Positions 14,830-28,513 are shown, counted from the stretch's first letter. The stretch: 64,000 nucleotides of DNA from Brugia malayi (GCF_000002995.4 NW_025062477.1:124001-188000); one strand, 5' to 3'. Made by a program: numbers and translations. The notes: a model not told the origin generated them from the letters alone.

Positions 14830-14949
14830 CAAAGTTATGCTCGTTGTCTTCTGTGCAAATTACGTAAGTATCAAGAAAACATGTTTAATTTTATGACTGA
14901 TAGTTATCATTGGTAAACAGTAGGAAAATAAGACAAAATAAAAAACGTA

Positions 14950-17900
14950 TTATGCAATTGGATCAGCCCAAACGCAATCTTCCTCGATTTTCAGGTTATA
15001 CTTCGAACCGGAATTTTTGTATTCAGATGTTACGATTCGGAACCATCCATTTTCACCCTAAAAGTTTATCATTTTTAAAAGAGAGTGGCGTAGCAGAAGA
15101 TTGTATTTTTCATAACAACGATTATTCATTTTTCATTTTAATTCTTTTTGGACCATGACCAACCTTTGATCCACATTTCACTGCCAAGATTAAAGTTGTA
15201 TTTGATATTTTTCTAGAAAATATATTATCACAAGATTTGTCACTTCCAAATCTAGTAATTCAAAGTCATAGTTGAGTTGGAATTATAAGGTTTATAAGCC
15301 ATTGACAATCAATCTTCCATTTATGGTTGGAAGTGACAAATCTAACACATACCCATGGCGTTCCCCAGCTGTTCCTACCGATCCAGTATGGTACACCAGA
15401 ATCGCGGTCAACTCCCCAACCATGAACGGATATGACGTGGTCAATGCTTTCTTCCGTTTTTTCCTTATAAATTCCTCCTCCATACGTTTCGAATGCTTTT
15501 GTAGCAGCAATACCACATCTGATACATTACAAACTATTTGTTGGTTGACTAATCTAATAATATCAACAACGATTTCAAGGTTTTTTTTTTAGAAGCTTTT
15601 CACTTAGATCCAGACATTCAATTTGGAAAAAATCATTTTTGAATTTTTCTGTAATCTATTAAGCAATGTTCTAATTGAAGCGGACATCAAGAATGATGCG
15701 TTTATTCGAGTAGATTTTTCTAAATTTATACCCTGTCCAACAAATTGTTGCTTACTATTCAAATTATTAGTTTGCGTGATTTTACATCTCAGCAGTTACA
15801 CTCAAAACGTACGCGATTGGACCATGATGATAAATTTCTGCCTTCATCTTTTCGAGACCCGAAACAACGCCGTAATTGTCCACTTTATATCTGGTATAAT
15901 TACTGATCGAAAAGCATGAACCAGGCCAACAAGAACCACACTTATTATACGGTGAACAGGCTTAAAATGACTACATTATTTCGCATACGATTGATTGACT
16001 CATTCATTCTTTTTACTAGTTAAATGGGAATCTTATAATCTAAGCAATTGCTTGAAAGTTTTGCTACACCGATCAGTTTACGGTTTAAATTCAGAATTAA
16101 GTTTGAAAGTGAAAAATGAACTATTGGAGTCTCCATACTTCCATCTCGTGCTTGATAGTTGTTGCATGTTTCGTGTGGTATGCCAACTTCATGTGCATAT
16201 TTGTAAACGCCACCAGGTTCGCCACCCTCGCAGCTACCTGACCCTGCACAGTCTATAATCTAAAAATTTCAATTACGGAATTACAGCTTAATTTGGCATC
16301 CGCTTTTATCCGTAAAACATACAAAGACTTTTCAGCAATTTTAAGAGAGACCTCTTGGACAGAAAGGTACGCAGATGGCCATGCTCCTTTCCGCATAATA
16401 TTGAAACGATCGGCCAGTGCACTTGTTGCACCTAAATTTGATGCACTTATATATCCATGGATTCTTTATCTCCAAAGTTTCGTCTAATATGGTAAAAGGT
16501 TGAAATATCATGTAAAAAGAGAGTAAACTTATGAAAAAATGATAATGCACAGAATGAAAAGGAAACACTTACCGCAAGCCCAGCACGACCCACAATCTGA
16601 AATTTTTTGAAATATTTTAGCTGCTAAGGACTAAAATATTAGCAAAGATACAAGCTAAAAATAATTCCAAAACTACCATTTATAATCTCAAAATGAAAAA
16701 AAGTTAGGAAAAGTTGCATCAATAAATGAGACAAAACATTTTGTAGGTTTTGGAGTGTGAATTTGAATTTACGAATTCTTGTGAAGCATTGCCAGCATCC
16801 TACTAGTCCGTGAACAAAGTTATCAGATGCTTGAGGTATTCAAGCATATCTAGATGCATCTTCTCGAATAGTTTATAGGAGGATCAGATTTGATCGTTGA
16901 TGCTAGTGATGACCTGTGAACTTGCGGTGATCTATCAGTACGCTTCTCATCTTTAGAGTTCTCGATTCTTCCACAAAACTTTTTGAGCAATGAGTGCTTA
17001 ACAGATGCTAAGCTAAATTCTCTATTGAATTCAAATAAGGAAATAGCTTCTTCTTCTCTTCGTAACACTGTTTTCAAAATGAAATTGAGAAGGTAAGGAA
17101 TGCCAGTCATTTCAACTCAACCATACCATACCATAAAAAAGGAACAGTAAACAACACTAATTGTACACCAACGTATAGGTTTATATTTTGAGATTTGAAC
17201 TCTCACATCTATTGTTAGCTTAGATTATGCTAATGAGTACACTATAATGAATTTAGAAGTTCGGATACTTGTCAAAATTTACTAAGGAAACGGTCCGGAT
17301 TCAATAATAAAGATGAAAGCAGAAGCTGTAAGTACTACTCTTCAAAGGAAACAATGACAGTTTAATGAGGCTTAAAGGAGGTGAAGAATTCAAATTCTCA
17401 TCAACGTTGAAAGTTTTCATCACGAAGAAATTGATAACAGACAATAACAACTTTCACCAGTTACCGCTTACCGTTCTGGTAATTTTCATTTTCGGGAAAA
17501 ATAAAGACTTGCATTGAGGAATGTGTTGATTTCGATCAACGCTAGCGTAATTGACGCCATTTACGTTACGCCAATCCCAAGCTATAGGTAAGTCTTCGAA
17601 ATCATAATTGTTTCTTTCGTAATGTCGTGCGTAACTTCTAAAATTAGATTTTCTTTAATGAAGCGGAAATTATTTCGGTTAAAACAAAAATCCTTAATTC
17701 GGATGAATGTTTTTTTGCACAATTTGTCTTATTGTGGATTAGAAAAGAAAAATAAATTAATGAACCGAAATGTATACCTCACATTTATCTGTTAACAATA
17801 ATTGACTAAATGAAAATGCCCTCGGTGAAAATAATCTGAACAGAATGAACTTACTTATACATGTAAATTTTTCCGGTTCGTTTGTAGCATCCATGTAAAT

Positions 17901-18003
17901 TATAACCATTTCTAGTAGTAAAATCAATAGATTCTTTCACTTTTCCGAATGAAATATCCGTGAAACAAATTAGAAAAAAGAAATGAAAGAATGATGCAAA
18001 CAT
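14950..18003 (-). CDS. cpz-1: Cathepsin Z / X-type papain-like cysteine protease (secreted)
   Basis: C1 family lysosomal or secreted carboxypeptidase; nematode orthologues act in moulting and embryogenesis (established for the family). Exons on minus: 18003-17855, 17637-17513, 16596-16573, 16431-16352, 16259-16139, 15960-15813, 15518-15353, 15057-14950; 921 nt, 306 aa (human 303). Order: signal peptide ([14 protein letters not shown]), very short propeptide with GCYKRTGK, mature start [17 protein letters not shown], the hallmark HIP mini-loop (RNQHIPQYCGSCW), catalytic Cys about 96, the CEGG block, [14 protein letters not shown], His about 243 ([12 protein letters not shown]), Asn about 265 (RNSWGTPW), and C-terminal [11 protein letters not shown]. 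The catalytic triad is complete. Start at 18003 chosen because a perfect tttcag acceptor ends 2 nt upstream and because the length matches the family; a further Met at 18051 is in frame. The intron before the 24-nt exon is GC-AG. Confidence 0.95.
16573..16596 (-). other. 24-nt microexon encoding CGSCW active site
   Basis: Part of the cathepsin Z gene. It encodes (Y)CGSCWAC(G), with the nucleophile Cys. It is flanked by tttcag on the 5' side and gtaagt on the 3' side. Phases 1 in and 1 out match the neighbouring exons. Skipping it keeps the frame (24 nt) but removes the catalytic Cys, so a skipped product would be a dead protease. Confidence 0.85.
17507..17513 (-). other. Non-canonical GC donor (GC-AG intron) in cathepsin Z
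   Basis: Exon ends CCT CAA T with the intron starting GCAAGT, the usual strong consensus for GC-AG introns. Only this junction gives TAT TGT GGG TCG TGC TGG (YCGSCW). The nearest GT donors (17471/17470, acg|gtaagc) shift the frame through the active site. Confidence 0.8.
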
Positions 18004-18010
18004 TTCTGAA
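18004..18010 (-). other. Probable spliced-leader acceptor of cathepsin Z
   Basis: On the minus strand the sequence ctcatttcag|aaATG places a consensus 3' splice site 2 nt before the start codon, with no evident upstream coding exon. This is the usual arrangement of SL1 trans-spliced nematode mRNAs; a cis-spliced 5' UTR exon is the alternative. Confidence 0.5.
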
Positions 18011-20261
18011 ATGAGAATAGTCTGAGTGAAGAAGAAAACAATAAAATGCAACGATGGAGAAAAATTTTGTTAATAGATAAGACAAGAAGAAGGAATTAAA
18101 TGTTGAGCAAAGATAGTTTACGTCATAGTCATTAATAGTAAGAGATAAGAGCTATCACACCTGTTGCATCCTTTTCCTGCTTATCACTTACCGCCCTTCA
18201 CTAATCCATTTTATATTCAATCTTTACAGACGAGCGCATTCTGTAGCCATCCCAGATAATCCGTCCGAAACAGAAGGATTAGAGGAGTTACGGAAACTTA
18301 TTATAAATGAATATGGAATAAGATCAAAAAGTTACTACCGGAAATAACTGTTACTGCTTATGATTAGCCATTTAATTTTTTCGATTTAAATTCAAAATTT
18401 TACAATCTGTTTATCAGTTATCACTTGTTGTTGGTATAAAGTTGTAATGTCATCATTAGTTATGTTATGATAAGAACACAAATATCAGTGATTTGTATCA
18501 AAATTCATTACTTGAGCGCCAAAAAAGAAACGACAATTGAGCATAGATCACAATCTTACCTGTAATTAAATAGAAGTGATACTACAGTCATTTATGTTTT
18601 ATCAGTATATATATTGTAACAGCAGTAAACGATTAGAAATGGTACCTCCAAATCAGTTTGCAGATTATTTCAAAATCAAAAATGAAACAGTAAAAGTAAA
18701 AATACAATATGTGACATATTTCCATCGCTATCTCTCTACTTATGCAAGCTCATTTAAACTAATTAATAATCGTTTCTTGGCTATCAATCAATATCGAATC
18801 ATTGAGATCTGCTACAGTCAGATCTACTATAAAAGAGTACAAAGGTCATATTTATGTGACCTTTAGCCTTATCTTATCTTCATGTTATTTGTCACTCGGA
18901 TCTACTCTTTTTCTCTCTGAACTTCTAACGACAACTCGAACTACACAGTAATTGTTTTGTTCCACAGTGGCCTAACTATGTGACAATTTATCACCTGTAG
19001 ATCACCAGCACTTGTCATAGATGATCATTCTGCAAGAATATAGCAAAGTATTCTCATTTCATTAGTTCATCTGTCTTGTGGAAATGCTAGCTGATTCAAG
19101 CAAGATTTCAAATATTTTTTTTAAATTTAATTTTAATTTTCTCCAAATTCCTTTGCTTTTAACATTTTAATAACTTACTTAAATTATATAAAATTTTGGT
19201 TTTTAAAATTTGGCAGCAAGTGAACTAATCTTCATAAAATTAAATAAACTTTGCTATAAGCTAAGAAGCATAAGCATATATGACGGTTAGCATTCTCATC
19301 TCATCTGCCATCTTGAAGATTGCAATAAATTTGGTTATTGGTAACTGCAATTTTGAATTTTTTCTTTTTTCAATAATAGTTCTGGAAATTCATTTCCGGA
19401 ATTATTTTCCATTTTTCACCGAAAATTTTTGAATAAGTTTATTTATAAATGAATGAAAAATTTGGCTTATTTGTGTTGATTATCACAGACTGCTATAAAT
19501 GTAAACTTAGACAACTATTCGACTATAAATCGATGATCATTTGTCATCTAGCAGAATGCAAACGTTTGCTAAATTAAGCAAACAGTGGCACTCCTTCAAG
19601 GTTACTTCAGATCTTTCAAAAAGACCAAATACTCTGGCAATTTCTGTAGAGCAAATAGCAACAAAAGCAATCATTGAAAATAAATTTCTTTAAATGAGAT
19701 AACAAATATTTTTTGCTAAGAAATGATTGCTTCAGCATTTTTTTTTTTTTTCAAATCCTAAGAAAAATATCATTTGAAGCTCTCGAATATTCTGAAAAAC
19801 AAAAAAAAAAAAAAAAAAAAGGAAGACAACAAGTTAATTGTTCAAAAAACTTTTCTTAATATTAGCTGTCAAATATGCTTGATCAAAATCTCACGATGAA
19901 TTGTTGATCCTTTAGATCACAGATTTTTATTAATTCTTATCTTGGCTTGCTTCAACTTCAGATTTAATAAAAAGTGATAGCCGCTTAATATATATATAAT
20001 GATAACTGTGTTATCTTCCGCTTCCACAAGATAATATCCTTAAACACATCAAATTTGATGTCTTCCTAACAGCAACTGTTTTGTTGCTTTCATTTGAATC
20101 ATCGATTCAAATACTGATAACTTATCTCTGATAACTTATCTCAATCTACAGAAGATTGAGATGATAATGCAGCAAAGGAATAATCAATTGTAATACTGAT
20201 CATTTATTGGAAACAACTTGTTTTTGCCTCGCTTAAAAACCTTTATTTCAATTCATTTGTG

Positions 20262-20336
20262 AACACATACACACATACACATACACACACACACACACAT
20301 ACACACATACACACATACACATACACACACACATAC

Positions 20337-20367
<31 letters not shown>

Positions 20368-20397
20368 TACACATACACACACACATACACATACACA
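20262..20397. repeat. (CA/TA-CA)n microsatellite
   Basis: About 136 bp of alternating (CA)n and CATACA units, interrupted rather than pure. It creates a false Thr/His open frame. Confidence 0.95.
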
Positions 20398-20484
20398 CTC
20401 CCTCTTCTACTGCTGCTTTTTATGACAAAGTTAGGTTGTCTCTATTAAGCCTAGAATGCCTTACACTTATTAATAGTTTAGTAA

Positions 20485-20486
<2 letters not shown>

Positions 20487-20545
<59 letters not shown>
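20487..20545. repeat. (CT)n microsatellite
   Basis: About 29 uninterrupted CT units, 90 bp after the CA tract. Confidence 0.95.
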
Positions 20546-20547
<2 letters not shown>

Positions 20548-23500
20548 TTGTCATTGTGGACTGTCTCCTCGGAGAGAAATAGATAGTATTACTTGCTACC
20601 TTGTGTTAAGCTTACCATGCCTTACGATCAGTGACAGCTGTCGCAGCACTTATTTTCTGTTTTATCGATTTTCAATTCTTAGCTTAAATTTGGTTTTTCA
20701 GGGAAACGGCGAACAACAACCATCCAAATATCTCTTCCTTCCATTCACTACCCACCCATTTACTTATTCATCTACTGATATCCAACTGATTACTTATCAC
20801 CAGTGTCGTAGTCATCAATGCAGGTGGCGACACGGATGGATGTTCTTGTTTCGTCTCATCTTACCTCAGGCTTAATTTGCCCGTATCGTCTCATCTTACC
20901 TGCCCGTACTACTATAGCACTGCTACGGTTATGGTGTAAGGGTAATGACAGCAATAACGTCATGACAGGGCGGTACATTTATGACAAATTATAATATCGA
21001 TCGAGAATCACCAGTTCATCTCCTCTCAAATCAATTTTTCTCCAACGCATCTGTATGTGTGTGTGTGTATGCATGCGTCTGTCTGTTTGTCTGTTTGTTG
21101 TGTCTTGAGAATGACAGCGAATTACTCTTGCACTTAAACTGTCACCAGTCGTACCTACCAATGAATCACTGTCCTCTTTTGTACTCACAAATGTCATCTC
21201 TATTAACTGATTGTCATGCTTCTGGCCGCAAGCCAAACCACTCTCGACAGTAAATCTTTTAAAGTTATGTGAAGAAAAAAAGCTCGTTTTTGGTTTATTT
21301 GTTTATCTTTTTTCATCCTTCCATAAAATTGATAAATAGGAATCCTTCCCATATATTTCTGATATAATTTCATTCCCGAAGTAAATTCTACTCTCCTCAG
21401 ATGATTTTTTCACATTTGAAATTTCACTTACGCTTACGCTTACGTATATTTTTTTAAATCTTGACGTGTCATTTGCATTGCTTATTCCACAGTCAACAGC
21501 TGTGTTACTGTCAAAAAGTGCAAACACTTAAATTGACTGTAATAAAAGCTGTTTACTTTGTTTCTCTTCTTTAAAATTCAATAAAATTTTCAAAACTTCA
21601 TCAAATTATAATGATGATAATTTAAAACACTTTCCTTTCAATTATTTCACTTCACTTCTCTTCTCTCTTTGTTAATTTTTCTTGAATTTATCATGTTGCA
21701 TTTCATATGCATATCACAAGATGAGATAATAAGTTCAAAGAGAAGCAGAAAAAGAAATCTAGTAAATGTGTCTTGATAACAAGTTGCAATTATGGCCTGA
21801 AAGGAAGGCATCAATGCATCTGCTTCATCGGACATATAAATAAAAACAATTTATAATCAGTGCATTGAGGCCATACAAGTGATAACATCAACAAATCATC
21901 ATCATCTGATAACTAAAGCTTGCATTCGGGTCTTTCAATTCTTTGAATAAAACTTTAAGAAGGAAAATTTTCCTACAAGTTTCACTAATAGGAAGTGATG
22001 CGATCTTTCCGTTATTCGATATCGGAACCGTTTGTGCAACAGGTAAACAGGATGAGAAGAGAGAGACACCTGTTGAACTCTTTTCATCTACCTGTCATTC
22101 ATTATCCATCATTCGGTTAATTAATTAATTAATAACGAGAAGGAAAAGAACGCCTCACTAACACTAATTATATCACACTTTTGCCTCATTCTTTCATGCA
22201 ACATTTCCGAGTTCATAATTTTTTCAACACCATATCATCCCGTGAAACATGGGTTTTGCCTTTTGCTACAATTCCGAAGATCACTGACCGGGTCATCACA
22301 GAAAAGTTATAATCAGGAAAACCGTAATCTTCCATGCTTATGTGATAATCCCTAATACTATAACAACTTCAGTGCTTCTTGACTCCTTGATGATATAATT
22401 TTCCTCACATATCAATCCCAGAAATATGAATGCCTTTTGTCCTACGACAATCTTTTTGCATAAACTGGAAGAAACGATTCTTTTAGGAATTCGTATAACA
22501 GTAGCCAATTCCGGAAACATACCTGTTCGTACCTGATCGTGCAGAACAATTGCTATTTTTGATGAAAAAAAAAAAAAAAAACATTTCAATTATTACAGAA
22601 CAGTTAATTTGGCTCTTTGTTTCCTCTTTTTTCAACAGATTACATTCTTCTGATCGCTTTGCCAACTAAAGGAAGCAAACAACCGTATCTAACAGTTTCA
22701 ACCGGACAACTCATCCGAAGTGACTTAATAGTTGACAAATGTGACAAGAGAAGAAAACAGAGCTGGATAGCAAAAAAAAAAATTTTGTTTGTCCCAGTTT
22801 TAAGGTTATCATTTAATTTCAAAATGGAAAGAAGAGAAAAAGGGAAAGATGGCAGGAAATTTTCGTCAATTTCAGGTAACTTTGTATAGCATTATTACCT
22901 GATATTGTCAAATATTTATGCTAAAATGAATTTCACAAAATATCTTCTGCTGCTGAATATTAGCTAAATGCAGAAGAAGAGAAATGATAAAGGACGCAAG
23001 TGACATCTCTTCTTTTTCTTACCTTTTGTCATCTGCTGTTATCATTATTCTTGGTCATACTATCACCTTATCAGTTACTAATCCATCTTTTTCATTACTG
23101 TTTTTTTTTCTTTCTTTTTTGTCAGCTAATTCCAACAAAGTTTTTGCTACTTTTCAAACATTTATTTGCTGTTCTAACCAATCAGATGTGAAAGAAATGA
23201 TTTAGCTTTTCTCATCCAACTACTTTTTTATCAAATTGTTTCAGTTCTCATTTTTTGGCATTGCAAATTTATTTTTCGTATGCGAATTGGTGACACACGA
23301 TAAATTGAGCATTCTCTTGATGAATCAATGAAATAAGAAGAGAAAAACTTAAAGTTAATTTTCCAGCTTAATAGCTTCAAATTTCAGATTTCAAAAAAAA
23401 AAATTGAATTTCACTTGCATCCACGAAATTCATTGGATGATTATTCGAGATTATTTAAGCACTCTAATATTATTGTATTTGATCTTCAATATATGAGTGT

Positions 23501-26500
23501 ATGTCTTTCTTCTTTCTCGGATAACTCTTAGGAAGTAAGAACAACTACAAAAAATGCTGAAATGTCAGTCTTCGCATACTGCATGCTGCATGCTGCATGT
23601 TGCTTATCTTAACACTTCTCGGGAATCCAAAAGATTGAAATTAGAGTATGGCTAAAGCATATTTGTATTAGTAATCAAAAAGGCAAACAAACATATGCTG
23701 TATATTTGATGACGCATTCAAAATGAGATGAATTCCATGGAGCATAGCTAATAGATTCGTCCACGTACGTTCACGTATGCTATGTCATTAAAATATAACT
23801 GCAGCATTAATAGACTATTATAATTTCCGGACAGGACTGAATGAGGTCTGCTGGGGTTCCTACCCTAGACCCTAGAACTGACATTTTTATAATAAGTCAT
23901 TCAAATTCTTCCCCAAATTTAATCGATTATCCTTCTATTTGAAGTAATTTCGCTTCGATATGTTTCTCTAAATTTTGTCACAATTTGTGTATCCATGGAT
24001 AAGTGACACATTTAGGAAAACTGAATCATTTACAATAAAAGGTAACAGTGGTGGAAGTAAAGAGAAGATAAGTATTACCTCTCCAAGTAAAAAGTAATTA
24101 GTTTCATTCGTCATTTCAAGATTTCGTGTACTGCTTCCCACTGCTTTTCCCGCAAAATTTCCATGGGTTGGAGGTATACACAATTTATTGCTCCGAACGG
24201 TTAAACTTGAGATATTTTTAAAAAATTCATAGCAAATATCTTTTATAGATTGTAGTAGATCAAGAACTATCGTAGTGTGGCATAGTAGATTGGAACGAAG
24301 AATTTTTTTGGAAGCAACAAACACTGTGAATTACTGCTACCATTTACAACTATATGTCAACATATCCTTGCTCGAAAGATTACCCAAGATTTGGGTAAGT
24401 GTATTTTGCTGAATAAAGACAATTCGAGTTACCGCATGTTATCATCTGAAAATTATCGGTAGATTAATTTGACTTTTGATAGCAAATATTGATCAGAATG
24501 AGTTATCCAAATCTCAAATGAATTTTTGGTGAAAGTATTTTTGCAGTGTATGGCTAAAATTAGAATTGCTTACGTTTAAACTGAAAGAAAGAAAGAAATA
24601 TAGTTTTTCGAAATTTTGTGAATAATTATCAAAATGTTGCCCTCCCCTACCGATCAATAGTGAAGAGCAGCGGAAACTTTTATTAACATTTCAAAAATCC
24701 TTAATCGATGAATTTATTCGGTCTCAGTGTTTGTTTAATTGGTATCGATGACTTCCTCCTCCCTCTCCTCCTCTTCCTTACCCTATCTGTAGGAATTTTA
24801 TTTATATCTCTCTCCATTTTACCCGATCTTCATGTTACGATTAGGGTAAAATCAAAATGTTAAATATCGATCGACAGCGAATAGCACCACTTTTCATAAT
24901 TATTCAGCAAAAATTTCAAAACGCCCTTCCAATGTGGGCACAAAAGTGAGCAGTTCTAGTAACTGATAATATATCCGGTCTCACCGGATTGGTCCTGTTT
25001 TCCTGAGCTCATTCAGATTTCCCAAAAACATTAAATAATATCCGCTGTCATTCTATCTAGCACCTTCTGTGACAAAATTTGCATGATACTCGCTCAACGA
25101 CTATTTCGACCTACAAAATTTAAATTTCTTCTTTTCATCTCTTCCTTTAGAAAGAAAGAAAGAGAGAGAGAGAGCTCTGTCTCTCTTTTTCTAAATAATC
25201 AACACAATATGTTTTTAAAAATGCTTCTCAACACTGTTATTCACCTTCAGATTTTGCCCTCTTGCTACTTACTCTCTCTTTCTCTCTCTTTTTCCCTTTC
25301 TTCGTATAAGAAAGAGTAAATAAATAAGTAATCCTGGTTGTATCTTGAAAGTTTTCGTGAAATGAAATGAAAATGCACCATGTTGTTTCTCGTTTCGATC
25401 CGAATTTCCTGATTCATTAACCGATTATAGACCGAGTAACTGTAACCAGTAATCGGAATAAGTTCTGTCGGCTTATGTGAGCCATAATTCATATATGAGC
25501 TTTAGTAAGTTTAGATTTGCATTTCGAGAAAGGATTGTCCTCGTATGTGACACCACTTTTTCTTCATCGTTATATCGTGAAGAACTTCCCGAGTGACAGA
25601 CACAACCAATGAAAGAAAATATTCATATTTCTAGTAGATTCAGAATATTTCTCGCAAACGGTTTTAAGCTTTTAATTTTTCGTTTAAAGACATGATCAAC
25701 AATTATGAGAACAGAATTTGGAGATTAGCAATTAAACGGCGGACGAACAAATATTTTTTTATTTAAAAAAAAAAAAAAAAAGAGAAAACTGAAGGAAGAG
25801 TCGATTTAACCGCAGTACTACAAAGTCACTTGTCATCTGTTTATTCAAATCTATCACGTCTATTCTTTGATACATTCCGCTCCATCCGGTTGCATCTCTT
25901 CGGTAGGTAAGTGTTTCGTGATAAATCCATCGATGTTTGCTAAATTTCTAATGGTCAGAATGAGTATTCTGCAGCAAATATGGGTGACAGATAGGCTTAT
26001 GGCAAACTTTCTGATTAATTTTTTTTTTTCGTTAAACTTTTTGATTAATTTTTTTCATGATGAAATATACACTAATGAGTGATGGTGATTCCTTTAGAAT
26101 AAATTACCATTTTTTGGTTAATCCTAGAATTTTGTATTTCGTGATGTCGAATTGTCATTGGAAGATAGAAGTTAACAAGTTTCAAAAGAAGAGTCTCTTT
26201 GCATGTGAATGGATAACGGAATTCCCGGCAGTAATTTCTGGGTTAGGTTAAGCTTCCCGACGAGAGTTCGCTGGACTTAAGAAGAAAGTTGACAGTGCTG
26301 AAAATTTCATCGATTCATTCACTGCAATTTTAACTGAGCTGTGATGTAGTTATTTGGTTAAGTTTATTGAGGTTAGCCGTTGTGAACTGGATAATAGGAT
26401 CATGAAATTGGTAGGGTAGTTAAATAGTACCATGAAATGGGTACCCGAAAGTGTTGTAAATAGATAAGTGATTGAAATTTGATAAAGCTAGAGTTTTTGT

Positions 26501-26801
26501 TAGGTAAAAAAGTAGCAGATCAGTTGTTTCATAATTGAAAAGAATAAGATAAGGTGTCTTCTGGATTCTGCTACATACTCTCAGATATGGAAAGAATAGC
26601 TGGTAGTGTAAGGTGTGGTAAGTTAGCTTGGGCATTTTAACCAGTCAAATTATCATAAAGACAGAGAATAAATGTCATCAAAACGAAATCCAAATTTTCG
26701 ATGGGAAAGGAAGGGAAGAGAGGGAAAAAGAAAGGAAAGGATTAGCTTACTGGGATGTTTTATCGGCTAGCAATTGATGTTGTTGTTTGTTGTATGAGAA
26801 A

Positions 26802-26836
26802 AAGGATGGAAGGATGGATGGATGGATGGATGATGA
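26802..26836. repeat. (GGAT)n short tandem repeat
   Basis: Seven to eight GGAT/GATG units; an (ATT) run follows near 26902-26921. Confidence 0.8.
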
Positions 26837-28300
26837 TAATAAGTTTTATCGAATTTAAGCGGAGAGAAGCAAAATCGATTCACTTTGAAAAGAGCGCTGT
26901 TACTATTATTATTATTATTATCTCTTTTCATATCACCTCCTGCAAAGGAATTGAACAAAAATTCTCTCAGAAATCTCATTAGCAGAATAAGAGCCAAGAA
27001 AATTGGATAAGAATAATATCCGACTGAGATTATCACCACCTTACAACTTTGCCAGGTGATTTTTTTCAAGCTGAAATTTTGATAGCCTAGTTGCTGCATT
27101 GCTTCTTTATTGCAATTATTCATCATCTAAATCATTCACTCAGCAGTATTAGATGAGTAGAAATGCTTTGATCAGGCTGGTAAAATGAGCAAAACTTTGA
27201 TTGAAGTGTGGTTGACGAGACCAAAAAGTAAGCCAACAGTAATATCATCAGTTTACCTGTGGACAAGTTTGTGAAATTGTTAATCCAACCCAACAGATAT
27301 GATGATATCTTCCTTCCACCACATATTTCTACCCATCAGTTGTCACATCACCGCTTTGTCAAGATATGTGCTTGCATTGATTACTAAGATAAGCACTACT
27401 CAATTTCATTAATTAGCACTTAGATAAGCATATACAAGTTACGATTTGAATATCATCTTTCTCATTGTTTACATCACTAATTTTTTTGCAAGTAAAATGA
27501 CACGCTGATTCACTCACTGCACGTGTTTGCATGCATCAGTGAGTCAGTTAATAAGTAAGCATATTGAGAAAAATGACTGGAAATGTCCGTAAGTTTTGGA
27601 ATATTTCATTGAAAGATAAACTTTTAAGGAATGAATGGCCATTGTCCAGCAGCTTAACTCCATAACTTCCTTTTTTGTCATTGTATTTTCAGGATAAATA
27701 TGAACAGGAGCACATGTCCGGTATTACCAATGTAATATTAACTGCGTAGAACACCAATATAATTTTGTATAAAAGTTCCAAGATGAAACAAAAAGTCCCT
27801 GAGAACCATCAGTTGCATGAGTGAGAATTATCTGTGATAAGACTTCCAGCTAAACTTCCTCAATCTATCTTCCGGATATATCTCGTCATGTTCTGAAACA
27901 ACTCTTATGGTCACACAGCGGTACGACGAAGGCAGCAGACACCAAAAATGAGCAAATTCTTTCCTTCACACCGCAATCGGTTCAAGTTTCCGGACGACTT
28001 GACCTGCGACCTACGAGTCTATAAAATGTAGTGGTAGCTAGATGTAGAAAAAAGAGAAGGTGCTATGATTATGCTTGACATTCGATCATCGGATGTCACA
28101 TAGGTCAGTTTGTCCGGTCATTCTAGCCTCTATCGGAATGAAATTTCAGGATACGACCATGCTTGGGTGACATTTCCTTCACACATTGTTATTTTAATAC
28201 AGTGGTGACCAGTGTTAGGGCATAACTAAAATTAATTAACTGTTTGATTGAGCAGTTATATACAACTTAATGAGTAAAGAGGAGTTGCTGAATTCAGATG

Positions 28301-28339
28301 GGAGGAGGAGTAGGAGTAGGAGGAGGAGGAGGAGGAGGA
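28301..28339. repeat. (GGA)n repeat
   Basis: Purine-only GGA/GTA repeat. Confidence 0.8.
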
Positions 28340-28465
28340 CGTTGGCGCAGTATGACTATTCAGCGCTTCCTTCGTCACTCCATCCGTTCGTTGGTCCCTT
28401 TTTACTTTATTTATTGAGTGATGGTGAATTGAGCTAGTTAGTTAAGCTGCATATATACACAGCGA

Positions 28466-28513
28466 CACATACATACATACACACACACACACATACATAC
28501 ATACACATACAAA
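28466..28513. repeat. (CATA/CA)n repeat
   Basis: Degenerate ACATACATAC/ACACAC tract. Confidence 0.8.

Noticed and set aside
16850..17110. 86-codon frame on minus inside the cathepsin Z GC-AG intron ([14 protein letters not shown] start)
   Set aside because: No suitable phase to neighbouring exons and no resemblance to cathepsin Z; it could only be an unrelated nested frame.
20259..20582. 107-codon Thr/His/Leu/Ser open frame
   Set aside because: Direct translation of CA and CT microsatellites.
23968..24324. 118-codon frame on minus, with a gag|gtaata donor-like site
   Set aside because: No matching partner exon, no family similarity, AT-driven composition.
27185..27227. Short ATG frame MSKTLIEVWLTRPK before a gtaagc donor
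   Set aside because: Only 14 codons and no second exon found; chance match is likely.
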